In this document: positions 39,347 through 49,712 of the stretch, in pieces
How the letters are laid out: each line of letters starts with the position of its first letter
How positions within the stretch are numbered: position 1 is the first letter of the stretch
Translations under genes and position numbers: made by a program
Notes under the pieces: model-generated
What the model saw: the letters and a program-made list of their open reading frames with translations, nothing else
Told to the model about the DNA's origin: nothing
The model's database searches: none
DNA from: Neocallimastix lanati (nom. inval.)
Taxonomy: Eukaryota > Neocallimastigomycota > Neocallimastigomycetes > Neocallimastigales > Neocallimastigaceae
Assembly (NCBI GenBank): GCA_016946835.1
Contig: JACVTC010000072.1
Span: 331,001 to 395,000, forward strand
Reading direction: 5' to 3'
Length of the DNA: 64,000 nucleotides

Positions 39347-40870
39347 ATGAAATTCATCGTTGCTTTAACTACTATTGCAGCTATTACTGCTAAGATTTCA
39401 GCTGAATGTGCTTTTGAAAAGATTGGTTACAAATGTTGTGAAAGTACTACTGACGTCGTATTTGAAGATGGAAGTGGTACTTGGGGTGTAGAAAATAATG
39501 AATGGTGTGGTATTACAAATAAGGCACTTAAAAAGCGTCAATGGGGCGGTTGGAATGCATGGGGTCAAAACAACAACCAGGGAAATCCATGGGAACAAAA
39601 TAACAACAATCAAAATCAAGGAAATCCATGGGAACAAAACAATAACCAAGGAAACCCATGGGGTCAAAACAACAACAATCAAAATCAAGGAAACCCATGG
39701 GGTCAAAACAACAACAATCAAAATCAAGGAAACCCATGGGGTCAAAACAACAACAATCAAAATCAAGGAAATCCATGGGGTCAAAACAACAACAATCAAA
39801 ATCAAGGAAACCCATGGGGTCAAAACAACAACAATCAAAATCAAGGAAACCCATGGGGTCAAAACAACAACAATCAAAATCAAGGAAACCCATGGGAACA
39901 AAATAACAACAATAATAGTAACAATAATAATAACCAAGCTCCTCCACAACAAACTAACGACCAAACTATCGACCAACAACCAACTCAAAATCCACCAACT
40001 CAAAATCCACCAACTCAAAATTCACCAGCTAATAACCAAACTGGTGCTGGTGCTGGTGCTGGTACTGCCAGTACTGGTGGTACTTGCTCTGGAAAGACAC
40101 TTAAAAGTAACACCACTCTTAACATCGGTGGTCGTAAGGTTATCGTAAAGTTCCCAAGTGGTTATTCTGGTGATAAGAATGTTCCACTTCTTATTAATTA
40201 TCACCCAATTGGTGGTAGTGCTACTCAATGGGAAGGCGGTTCTCAAACGGCTAAGGCTGCTCTTAATGATGGTGCTATTGTTGCTTTCATGGATGGTGCT
40301 CAAGGACCAATGGGACAAGCTTGGAATGTTGGTCCATGTTGTACTGATGCTGATGATGTTCAATTTACTCGTGACTTCATCAAAGAAATCACAAGTCAAG
40401 CTTGTGTTGATACTAATCGTATTTATGCAGCAGGTTTCTCCATGGGTGGTGGTATGTCTAACTACTCAGGTTGTATGCTTGCTGATGTTATTGCAGCAGC
40501 AGCTCCATCTGCATTTGATCTTTCTAAAGAAATTGTCGATTCTGGAAAATGTAAACCATCTCGTCCATTCCCAATTCTTAACTTCCGTGGTACTCAAGAT
40601 AATGTTGTAATGTATGAAGGAGGACTTTCTCAAGTTGTTCCAGGTAAGGCCATTACTTTCTTAGGTGCTAAGAACAACTTTAAAGAATGGGCCAAAATGA
40701 ATGGCTGTACCGGTGAACCCAAAATGAACACCCCAGGAAACAACTGTGAAATGTATGAAAATTGTTCAGGCGGAGCTAAAGTTGGTCTTTGTACTATTAA
40801 TGGAGGAGGACACAGTGAAGGAGATGGTAAGATGGGATGGGACTTCTTAAAACAATTCACTCTTCAATAA
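39347..40870 (+). CDS. Secreted CE1 feruloyl/acetylxylan-type esterase with fungal dockerin, copy 2
   Basis: Single exon, 507 residues; tandem paralogue of the gene at 35360 in the same orientation. Signal peptide and dockerin are the same except E to D in TTDVVFED. The linker differs in repeat number and order: a regular run of GNPWGQNNNNQNQ units (39555-39900), then PTQNPPTQNSP. The catalytic domain from GGTCSGKTLKS to the end is identical in protein to copy 1, with only about five silent nucleotide differences. Catalytic Ser in GFSMGGG, probable Asp in FRGTQDN and His in GGGHSEGD are all present. Same inferred role: a cellulosome-bound esterase acting on arabinoxylan side groups. The 3' flank loses similarity a few bases after the stop. 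Confidence 0.92.
   Translation: MKFIVALTTIAAITAKISAECAFEKIGYKCCESTTDVVFEDGSGTWGVENNEWCGITNKALKKRQWGGWNAWGQNNNQGNPWEQNNNNQNQGNPWEQNNNQGNPWGQNNNNQNQGNPWGQNNNNQNQGNPWGQNNNNQNQGNPWGQNNNNQNQGNPWGQNNNNQNQGNPWGQNNNNQNQGNPWEQNNNNNSNNNNNQAPPQQTNDQTIDQQPTQNPPTQNPPTQNSPANNQTGAGAGAGTASTGGTCSGKTLKSNTTLNIGGRKVIVKFPSGYSGDKNVPLLINYHPIGGSATQWEGGSQTAKAALNDGAIVAFMDGAQGPMGQAWNVGPCCTDADDVQFTRDFIKEITSQACVDTNRIYAAGFSMGGGMSNYSGCMLADVIAAAAPSAFDLSKEIVDSGKCKPSRPFPILNFRGTQDNVVMYEGGLSQVVPGKAITFLGAKNNFKEWAKMNGCTGEPKMNTPGNNCEMYENCSGGAKVGLCTINGGGHSEGDGKMGWDFLKQFTLQ
39555..39900 (+). repeat. Linker repeat array in esterase copy 2
   Basis: About nine tandem, mostly 39-nt units coding GNPWGQNNNNQNQ; units are nearly identical in DNA, suggesting recent slippage or unequal exchange. 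Confidence 0.9.
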
Positions 40871-41349
40871 ACGAATAAACTCCTTTCAAAATCGTTTAAA
40901 ATTAATAAATTATTTTATTATAAAAAAAAAGTAAAAATAAAAATAAAAATTCTAGATATGTATATACATTTTTTACATAATATTTTTTTTTTAAAATAGT
41001 TAATATTACTGTAAATAATCACTAATATATTATAATTTATAATTATATTATTTCTTTTTCAGTATTCATATTAAAAATATGTACTTAAATGTTAGTATTA
41101 CTCAATTTAAAAAGATATACTTTTTATAATAAAAATAAAATAAAAATTTTTAATATATAATATTATGAGAATAATATTAGTTATATTTATTTGTGAAGTG
41201 TTATTGAAATGTTTTTTTTTTTTTTTTTTTTTTATTTTATAATGATGATGATAATTAGTTCAGAAATGAGTCATAGTTTATTCCTTTTTTATGGGAAAAT
41301 TTGAGTCAGTATTTAAAATAATAAAGTAATAAATGAATAAAAGTTAAAG
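40871..41349. other. AT-rich spacer downstream of esterase copy 2
   Basis: No gene; poly-T 41212-41233. Leads into the inverted repeat. Confidence 0.6.
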
Positions 41350-41462
41350 TTAAAATTTGATTAATGAATATAAAAAAATATTTATAATTTTTTTATTGTT
41401 GTAATTAATGCGACAATAAAAAAATTATAAATATTTTTTTATATTCATTAATCAAATTTTAA
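41350..41462. repeat. Perfect inverted repeat, 50-bp arms with 13-nt loop
   Basis: Arm 41350-41399 is the exact reverse complement of 41413-41462; the loop TGTAATTAATGCG is at 41400-41412. The arm begins TTAAAATTTGATTAATGAAT. Transcribed, it would form a near-ideal hairpin. Not a usual fungal terminator; it may be a miniature foldback element or a collapsed palindrome. Confidence 0.95.
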
Positions 41463-41529
41463 GTATATATATATATTTTAAAATATACAAAATTAATAAA
41501 AATAATATTATATATTTCCAAAAATAAAG

Positions 41530-41838
41530 AAAAAAGATATATATATATAGAAGATAAATAATAAAATAAATAAAAAAGATATATATATATATATAGAAGA
41601 TAAATAATAAAATAAATAAAAAAGATATATATATATATATATATAGAAGATAAATAATAAAATAAATAAAAAAGATATATATATATATATAGAAGATAAA
41701 TAATAAAATAAATAAAAAAGATATATATATATATATAGAAGATAAATAATAAAATAAATAAAAAAGATATATATATATATATAGAAGATAAATAATAAAA
41801 TAAATAAAAAAGATATATATATATATATATATATATAA
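41530..41838. repeat. Tandem repeat, about 50-nt unit, about 6 copies
   Basis: Unit: AAAAAGATATATATATATA, then GAAGATAAATAATAAAATAA. Only the TA run length varies between units. Confidence 0.95.
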
Positions 41839-41910
41839 TTATATAGAAGTTAGCTAATATTATTTTTTAAATTATACTTATTATTAACCAAATTAATTCT
41901 TGAAAATAGA

Positions 41911-41949
<39 letters not shown>

Positions 41950-42221
41950 TAGAAAGAGAAATTTTTTTTTAGACTTTATTTCTTTATTTAATAGATTAAT
42001 ATATTTTTATGTATTTCTTTTTTTTTAAAAAAAATAATTTAAAGATAAAAAAATAAAATGTATGTAAAAGATTAAGTAAAATAAAAAATAATAAAAAATA
42101 ATAAAAAAAATTTTAATTAATCATAAAAATATTATATGTAATAAAGAATAAAAATAATTTCAAATAATCATAGAAATATTAATGTAATAAAGAATAAAAA
42201 TAATTTCAAAAAGTTAAAAAA
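41839..42221. other. AT-rich spacer
   Basis: Poly-A 41913-41947 and a short direct duplication (AATGTAATAAAGAATAAAAA-type) near 42130-42205. No gene. Confidence 0.6.
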
Positions 42222-44535
42222 TTTCGGTGTGATGTAATCTACGAGTAACATGATCTTTAATAATGCATTTAGAATTTCTCCATTTACAAAAGCATTTTAT
42301 TTGAAAAGAAGCACAAAAGCCAGCCATTGGAAATACTTGAAGATCACGAGATATGGCGTAAACACTAACCATTGAGTTCCTTTTGATATAATTTTAACAT
42401 TTTTACTTCTTTTCAATGTTAAGATAATTTTCCTTGTTCGAGGAGTCAGAATTAATACACCATAACAACCCTTTGTTAATTAAAGATTGTACATTCTTAG
42501 AATTGTTTTTGTTTGAACCTAAAAGTGGAGCAAAATATAATGCTTGGTTAATAGCATATGATTGAATAATAGATCTTTTAAAAGTTAATAGAACTTTATT
42601 ATTGGATAAAAAACTAGTGAAAGAAAATAAGGATTTTCTAATTTTAGTATTCATATAAGTGATAATAGGTTCAAGGGAAAGATCATTATTGAAGGGGATA
42701 CCTAAGTAAATATACACAGATGTTTTAGGGATAGAATACATACCAAGGTAAAATATAGGTTCTTCATAACAAGGATATGAAACAAAATTTAAGGGTTTAA
42801 TAATCATTGTAGCGCATTTATTGATACCAAAAGACATTTCATTTTTATTAGCCCAACAAAAAATATGACGGAGTAAATGCCTTCATTTTTCTTTCACTAG
42901 GCGCTATGAGTACAATATCATCAGCATAAAAGCACCACCACAACATTTTTTATTACCAATACTAACACCATATTTGTCGCAATTGTTTAAAATATCATTA
43001 ATGAATAAATTAAACAAAATAGGTGATAACGGGCAACCTTGTCTAACACCACGATGAATAGGAAATTCATTTGATAACATGCCAAAGTAACGAGCTCTAG
43101 CTTTAGAAGTAAGATAGAGATTTGAAATGGAATCAAAACATTTATCACGGATACCAAGGTGAAAGATTTTTGTAAGAATGTTGAAAATGGGAACAGAGTC
43201 GTAGGTCTTTTTTTCAGATTAAGAAAAGCTACATATGTGAATTTGCCTTTAAATTTTCTTCTTTGACAAATTTCTCTAATTGAAATGTAGAGACTGATAC
43301 ATTTTTCATGATTGCGAAAACCAAACTGTTCAGGTCTAATAAAATTATTTCTAAAAGCATATTTAGAGATTCTATCTGTAACTATTTTTGTTAGAATTTT
43401 AAGACTGACAAAATAAGCACTTGATATTTTATCCAGCATACTTGAATTGACTAACGCATGATCAATATCTGATGAATAACTACCTCTTGTCCATGAAATA
43501 GGTGAACCATTAATCGGAAGAATGAACCAGTTATCAAGGTTACTATTAGATAATTTATCTTGTAAATCAGAGGTACTCATGTTAAAGTCTCCAAGAAGAA
43601 TACATGGATGATTAGTGTGATTCTGAAGCCATTGTGAAAACTTCTGAAAATGCATATCGGACTTGTAATGTGTGTTTCTAAGTGGGAATATAGACATTAC
43701 CAACAGAACACTTAGAGTGATTCCAGAGACTATATGTTGTTTAAGAAACAAGATAAGTATAGGAATTATCTTCAAGTACTGCTTGACATGAGACATGATA
43801 ACCAAGATATAAACCTCTGCAACCTGGAGTAGTAGGATCCATTCTTTTCAAGAAATATTTATAGATGGGAAGTGTGACTTTACATGGATTTCTAGCTTCA
43901 TTGGTACCATTACCTGTTTCCTGAAAACATAGAAATAATGGTTTAAATATAGTGTTGAAATACTCAAAACTATCTCTTTTCACAAAATTCCATCCGTTGG
44001 TATTCCAACTAAGACAAAAAGAAAACTTTCCTGTGTTAGAATGTGAAAATGGATTTTGAGAATTAAGATTAGGAATATTGGGAGCAATTAGTTCATGATT
44101 GCCATTATTAATATTTACTAAATTTGTTGAACTGAGATTTACTGTGTTAATATCATTGGATGTGTTATTAGATATTAAATTTTGTTTTAAATGCCGAAAA
44201 GAAACCATATGATTCCATTTGGAACATCTACAATATGAAATTTTAACTCCTGATAGTGCTTTTTTAAATACTTTTTTAAATTTTTTGAGGTTGAAATTAG
44301 GAGTGTATACTTTTATCCTGAAGAAGCTATCATTGAATTTGGTAATTCTCTTTACTGACAAAATATTATCATTGAATTTTTTGCATTTAGAATGAAAAAA
44401 TTCCTTCATTCTAGCATTAGTCCATGAGTGTATACCACTGATAAAAATCAACCCTGTGTTGTCAATAGATGTTCCATAGCAGCGAGAACCCCGGTGAAAA
44501 TATTTTTTCCATAATGAACTAAAAAAAACTACAAT
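42222..44535 (-). pseudogene. Defective LINE copy, internally deleted and frameshifted
   Basis: Minus strand, same type as the intact LINE at 45570-49712. Order in element sense: N-terminal domain (44535-44200) with FHRGSRCYG and SFFRIKVYTPNFN; endonuclease with SWNTNGWN, CFQETGNGTNEARNP and LGDFNMS; then a jump from the SDIDHALVNSS region straight to RT residues (TKIVTDRISKYAF) near 43410. This removes about 350 residues, including the SDH end of the endonuclease and the N-terminal part of RT. RT continues (REICQRRKFKGKFTY) and breaks again by frameshifts near 43220 and 42870-42980. The final piece contains SFGINKCATM and, past a stop, YAISRDLQVFPMAG. No C-terminal zinc finger: truncated near 42222. 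Not functional. Confidence 0.9.
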
Positions 44536-45184
44536 TTAAAAAAATGAAACAATGAAAACTAAAATACTAAAAACTAAGAAATATAGAAAAAAAAAATATA
44601 TATATATATAATTAAATAGAAAAATATAAATAAAAAAAAAATAATAATAAAAATATGAAGATCCTATCTTCGTGGAGTAATTGATTAAGTTTAAATAAAA
44701 TGAACAACTTAAGAATTTTGTAGTAATGAATAAAATTTTTTTTCCTGTTATTTTAGTAATGAATAAACACTTTTTTTTTTTCCTGTTTTGTATTTTCTGT
44801 TAACTTTTGAGTATCTGAAATTCTAATCGATTTGTAAAGCTTTGAATCATAAAATAATTTTCTCTAATGTAATCATAAATAAACTGAAATGAAAATGTAA
44901 ATAATGTTAGTAGTGAAAGACTATAAAAAGATTCCTATCAGTTAAATAATGTCTTAAACACAAGATTTGGAGTGAATCAATCTTCTACATTTCCATTTTA
45001 CAATAGCTACATGAAAGTATAAATAATATTATAGAAAAATACATATACAAAATAATGCTAAAGTAAAAAATACAATAGATTCATTACAATAATAATATGT
45101 AGAAACTACATGATATTACTAATTGTACAACTCCAATGTTACTACATATCCAGTTTAAAACAATATAAAACATCAAGTTCACTT
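44536..45184. other. Spacer between LINE copies
   Basis: Higher GC than typical spacer from about 44650, without a readable frame. It may be the flank or leader of the defective copy, or part of the unknown fragment at 45185-45367. Confidence 0.45.
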
Positions 45185-45367
45185 TCTAAAGTCTTCCAGC
45201 ATTCCAGTTTTCTCTCTTCGTACTAGAAGCCACTTTAGAAAGGATAACCATCGATTATCATCAGAATCACAGAAAGCTGTAATTAGTACACCTGATATAG
45301 GTTATTCCTTTTCCATCAACACTCCATGGACCTGGAAAAACAGTCCACTTCATTGGGGATGGATAAA
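45185..45367 (-). pseudogene. Unidentified coding-like fragment at the LINE 3' junction
   Basis: On the minus strand, reading from the LINE poly-A, one frame gives PSPMKWTVFPGPWSVDGKG then ITYI (about 45360-45295). The next frame continues SGVLITAFCDSDDNRWLSF then LKWLLVRREKTGML and a stop near 45185. A single frameshift would join them. Composition is protein-like and unlike the spacers, but no family was recognised. Perhaps a gene fragment cut by the LINE insertion. Confidence 0.35.
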
Positions 45368-48300
45368 TTTTTTTTTTTTTTTTTTTTAGACAGGGAAGAG
45401 AATACACTTCCAAAACTTTATTAAATTTTATCTTAAAAAATACATGTAGGTGAAAAGTACATTTAAAATTAAAAATAAAAAAATTAAAAAATAAAGAAAT
45501 AAAAAAATAAAAAAGCTCGAAAATATAATGTATTTCGGCAAGTTGTACTATGCGGGAATTTTTCCCTACCTAACAAATAAAAAAGAAATAAATAAAACCT
45601 AGAAGTAACATCTTTAAAATAGATAGTGTGGTGTTCACTAAACTCTCCCCGGATTCATCATTTATTGAACTACTAGGACAAGATTCATCCTTCGTAGAAA
45701 TAGATGACGATCCTGTATTATCATTATGCCTTATCAGTACGACGTCGACGCTCTTGGATAAGTTTGGTATTTTGCAATACCTATCAAATAATAGCTCAAA
45801 CGAACTACTAATGATAGGTATTGCACTTGTTAAGAATTCCGCCAAGCCCACAATTTTTGGAACAGGTGACTCAGATGAACCTTTGAAAAGTAGTTCATTT
45901 AATTGTCTCTGTTCCCCACTATCGAAATGTAGCTCATTTAAAACTAAAGTCCTACCAAGAAGGAACAAGTATATATAATGATTGATATAATCTTCAAAAT
46001 TAGAAATAGAGTCATAGGAAGAAAGAGGATTAAACACTCTAATCTTCCTAAGGAATAAAACATAGAGATCATCGATGAAATTTAAAGAATTCCATCTAAA
46101 AGATGCAAGAGCATCGCATTTAAAAATCCAATGTTCAAAAGATTGTTTATCTTCGCCACAACAGGGGCAAGACTTGGGACAATCTTCTGAAACTCTACCC
46201 ATTCTAATAGCAATAGTAGTATTGTATTTATAACCACAGCGTAAACGAATAATCCACGAAAACCCTAAGTTGAATTGGGGATATTTTAAACTAAGCATAA
46301 TTATAGCTTTATTGTTTGAGAACTTATTACGATCGTAATTTTGACCTTTAATACCTTGAAATTTGGAAACTGATTTCCAGTAACGTTCTAAAATGTCGTC
46401 ATATTTTTCACATTTATATTTTTTGATTTTTTTATACAGTGTTCTTGATTCTTTAGCCCAGGAATAATGATGCATTTTGGGAATAGATTTAATAAGATCC
46501 TTTATAATACAGTTTGATTTACTCCATTTTGCAAAAGATTTAATCTGTAAGGCTGCGCAGACACCAGCAATAGGAGGAATGCTTAGATCTCGAGATAAAG
46601 CATAAGTACTCATAGTAGAATTATGTCTAATATAGTCATTGTCTTCTGAACTTGTTTTACCATTTTTAGAGAAGGAGCCGATACACCAAAATAGACCAGT
46701 ATTAATTAATGTTTGAATTCTGGCCGTTCTGGATTCGTTTGAACCAAGTAAAGGAGAATAATAAATTACTTTACTAATAACAAAGGATTGAAGAACTTTT
46801 TTCTTGTATGCAATAGGGATAAGTTTATTTGAGAAGAAATGTGTAAATGAAAGAAGGGATTTTCTAACTTTAAAATGCATGTGAGATATAATGTGTTCTA
46901 GTAAGAGATCATCAGAAAAAGGAATACCAAGATAAATATAACTAGAAACTTTAGGAATAGCATTCATTCCTAAATAGAAGGTTGGGTCACTATAGTTTGG
47001 AGGAGATTGGAAGTTCATTGGTTTTATAACCATAGTTGCACATTTTTCAATACCAAAAGTCATTTCATTTAAATTAGCCCATTTATGTACCTTTTTTAAT
47101 AATTTTTCTAAATTTTTTGCACTTGGAGCAATGAGAACAACATCATCAGCAAAGAGTCCACCACAACATTTTTTTCTTCCAATATTAACACCATACTTTT
47201 CACAATCATTTAATATGTCATTGATGAATAAATTGAATAAGATCGGAGATAATGGACAACCTTTAACATTTCTTTTAATAGGAAATTCATTTGATAACAT
47301 TGAAGCAAATCGAGCACGAGCTTTAGATGAAGTATATAAATTACATAAAAAATCAAAACATTTACCACGTACTTCATAATGATATAATTTAGTAAGAATG
47401 TTAAAAATAGGAACTGAATCATAAGCTTTTTTAAGATCTAAAAAGGCTAAATATGTGAATTTACCTTGAAATTTTCTTCTTTGGCATATTTCTCTAACGG
47501 AAATGAATAAATTAATGCATTCTTCACGATTGCGAAAAACCAAATTGTTCAGGTCTAATGAAATGTGTGAGAGTGCGTAAGTAGATATTCTATCTGTTAT
47601 AATTTTTGAAATGATTTTCAGTCCAACATTAATGAGAGAAATACCTCGATAATTACTACAATCTGATAGGTCACCTTTCTTAGGGATTGATACAATAGAA
47701 GCTGAGTTCCATTTTTTAGGAAAAGACCCATTCCATATTTTATTAAAAATCAAATTAAGACACTTTCCAGCAGCAGGATGTGTTTCTAGTAATTCTTCAT
47801 TGCAAAACAGAGCTTTGTAGAATTCAATCGGGATACCGTCGGGGCCGGGTGCTTTGTTGTTTTTCATAGATGAAATGGTTTTTTTAATATCGTCAATCGT
47901 AATGGGATCGTTGATATTCCAAGTAGAGGATCTAAGACTAATATTCCTTAAAGCATGAATCCAGAAGTTACGATTAAGGCTGTGACCTGAGGGATCAGAA
48001 GCTAGATCTTTATAATATTCAGCCCATCTATCTAATTGTTTAGTAGGAGAGATAATATTTTGACCAAATTTAGATTTTATGCAAGTAGGGGAGGTAGATG
48101 AATACGATGGTTTAGCCATTTTTTTTAAACATCTCCAACCATTTTTGAAATCTTTATTCAAAAAATAATTACCAATTTTTACTATATTAGCTTTAAATCT
48201 AGCAGAACGAAATTTGCTCTTTGTTTTCTTGATTAATTTGCAAAGTTTTTCATATTTATTAAATTGTTCAAGGTAATTATCAACATTTTCACAGTTAAAG

Positions 48301-49712
48301 TAAGGCTTAATATTTCGAAATGCAATATGTTTTTCATGAGATAGTTTTTTAATGTAATAAGGACAGTGAAAAGCAGAGCCCCTTAAATTTGTTGGAATGA
48401 AAGCCTTATTATCCTTCCCGATATTATTTGCTGTGTTGATAAATTTTTCTACCATTTCATCAGCCGTGAGCGAATTGTAATGAGAATCGAGGTCATTTGC
48501 TAAGATTGAAAAATAATTATGTGATAAAATATCTGAATTTTTTGTTTTACAAATATGTGTAGACCATTTAGAAACTTTAGCAGGCCTTATAAAGCCATCG
48601 GAGAGAACTTTGTTGCAAGAAAGTATAATAGGTTTATGATCAGAAATACCATAAAATGAAGTGCAAACCGAGGTTTTATTAAAATGAGCTGCCAAAGCCT
48701 CATTATATATGACATGGTCAATACAAGATGATCTAGAACCTTTGGCATAAGTAAATTTATTACCATATAAGGGAGCAATATACCAATTAGGAAAATTATT
48801 TGAAATGTATGTTTTGATCTTCTTTAATGACATGTTAAAATCACCAACTAGGACAGCAAGAACGTTTTTTCTATTGTGAAAACGTAACCATTGAGAAAGT
48901 TCATCAAAAGCAGCTAGTCTTTCTTCCTTCCATTTGCTTTGAGGGAAGTAGATATTACCAATAGTACATTTTTGATTCCAGAAAGAAGTAATATTTACTG
49001 AAATGATATATTTGTATAAAAACGGTTCTTGGAAAAAAGAGCATGAAGAATGAACACCAATAAAGAGTCCTCTCATACCAGGGATTTTAGGATTAGCTCT
49101 AAGGAAAACTGAGTTGTAATATGGAATTAATGGTGATGAAACATCTTTTGGAAGATATTTACTTTTTCCAGTTTCTTGTAAACAGATACATATAGGTTTG
49201 AAAATAGAGTTGAGATATAAAATACTATCACGTTTTTCAGTATTCCAACCGTTAATATTCCAACTAACACAGAGATTAAAGAAAGAAGAATTTGAATTTA
49301 GATGGCTAGAGAAAAAATCTTTCGCCATAGGATTAAGTTCAACATCAATATTATTAGATTTTCTTGACTTGTTCATTTGTTTAAGTTTATTACACAAGGT
49401 CCAGGTAATTTTAGCTGTTTCAGGAATTTTATCTCTTAAGAAATCTAAAACATCGAAAAATTTGAGATCATTTTTGTGTTTATTAACCCTAATAATGAAG
49501 TATGAGCCGTACCTTGGAGAAAAAAGTTTTTTAACATATGGAATAATTTCATTGTAGTTAGGGATCTTACTAATAACTTGAGCCAATAGATTACTAGGGG
49601 ACCAAGAATTAAGGTTATGGATAAAGATAAGGCTATAATTGTTCATATGATTACCGAAGCAGTAGAAACCACGATGGAAGGGAGTATTATTAACTGAGCT
49701 AGAAGCATCCAT
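45368..49712 (-). mobile_element. LINE (non-LTR retrotransposon), apparently intact ORF
   Basis: Minus strand. The 3' end is marked by a 20-nt poly-A (poly-T at 45368-45387 in plus sense) after a 3' UTR of about 180 nt. The 5' UTR boundary upstream of 49712 is not clear, and no target-site duplication was found by eye. Noticeably less AT-rich than its surroundings. Domain set (APE endonuclease, RT, C-terminal Cys/His finger, no RNase H) is that of L1/Tx1-like or related clades; the exact clade needs a tree. Confidence 0.9.
45570..49712 (-). CDS. LINE polyprotein: N-terminal domain, APE endonuclease, reverse transcriptase, zinc finger
   Basis: One open frame of 1380 residues. Residues about 10-130: a domain also kept in the defective copy (FHRGFYCFGNHMNN, then YGSYFIIRVNKHKND, a helix and AKITWTL), with a beta-alpha-beta look. 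Residues about 145-365: APE-type endonuclease with SWNINGWN, ICLQETGKSK, VGDFNMS, IDHVIYN and GISDHKPI; the expected catalytic residues are present. RT: APGPDGIPIEFYK (about 622), SIPKKGDLSDCSNYRGISL, FLDLKKAYDSVP, KGCPLSPILFNLFIND and the active site FADDVV (about 856). About 1170-1195: C-terminal finger CPCCGEDKQSFEHWIFKC (C-x2-C-x8-H-x4-C). No separate ORF1 was seen upstream. The last residues are hydrophobic (LGFIYFFFIC), which may be read-through into UTR. Probably capable of moving, by sequence alone. Confidence 0.92.
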   Translation of the reverse strand: MDASSSVNNTPFHRGFYCFGNHMNNYSLIFIHNLNSWSPSNLLAQVISKIPNYNEIIPYVKKLFSPRYGSYFIIRVNKHKNDLKFFDVLDFLRDKIPETAKITWTLCNKLKQMNKSRKSNNIDVELNPMAKDFFSSHLNSNSSFFNLCVSWNINGWNTEKRDSILYLNSIFKPICICLQETGKSKYLPKDVSSPLIPYYNSVFLRANPKIPGMRGLFIGVHSSCSFFQEPFLYKYIISVNITSFWNQKCTIGNIYFPQSKWKEERLAAFDELSQWLRFHNRKNVLAVLVGDFNMSLKKIKTYISNNFPNWYIAPLYGNKFTYAKGSRSSCIDHVIYNEALAAHFNKTSVCTSFYGISDHKPIILSCNKVLSDGFIRPAKVSKWSTHICKTKNSDILSHNYFSILANDLDSHYNSLTADEMVEKFINTANNIGKDNKAFIPTNLRGSAFHCPYYIKKLSHEKHIAFRNIKPYFNCENVDNYLEQFNKYEKLCKLIKKTKSKFRSARFKANIVKIGNYFLNKDFKNGWRCLKKMAKPSYSSTSPTCIKSKFGQNIISPTKQLDRWAEYYKDLASDPSGHSLNRNFWIHALRNISLRSSTWNINDPITIDDIKKTISSMKNNKAPGPDGIPIEFYKALFCNEELLETHPAAGKCLNLIFNKIWNGSFPKKWNSASIVSIPKKGDLSDCSNYRGISLINVGLKIISKIITDRISTYALSHISLDLNNLVFRNREECINLFISVREICQRRKFQGKFTYLAFLDLKKAYDSVPIFNILTKLYHYEVRGKCFDFLCNLYTSSKARARFASMLSNEFPIKRNVKGCPLSPILFNLFINDILNDCEKYGVNIGRKKCCGGLFADDVVLIAPSAKNLEKLLKKVHKWANLNEMTFGIEKCATMVIKPMNFQSPPNYSDPTFYLGMNAIPKVSSYIYLGIPFSDDLLLEHIISHMHFKVRKSLLSFTHFFSNKLIPIAYKKKVLQSFVISKVIYYSPLLGSNESRTARIQTLINTGLFWCIGSFSKNGKTSSEDNDYIRHNSTMSTYALSRDLSIPPIAGVCAALQIKSFAKWSKSNCIIKDLIKSIPKMHHYSWAKESRTLYKKIKKYKCEKYDDILERYWKSVSKFQGIKGQNYDRNKFSNNKAIIMLSLKYPQFNLGFSWIIRLRCGYKYNTTIAIRMGRVSEDCPKSCPCCGEDKQSFEHWIFKCDALASFRWNSLNFIDDLYVLFLRKIRVFNPLSSYDSISNFEDYINHYIYLFLLGRTLVLNELHFDSGEQRQLNELLFKGSSESPVPKIVGLAEFLTSAIPIISSSFELLFDRYCKIPNLSKSVDVVLIRHNDNTGSSSISTKDESCPSSSINDESGESLVNTTLSILKMLLLGFIYFFFIC

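Noticed and set aside
45628-49557. Plus-strand frames over the intact LINE
   Set aside because: Antisense shadows of the 1380-codon ORF.
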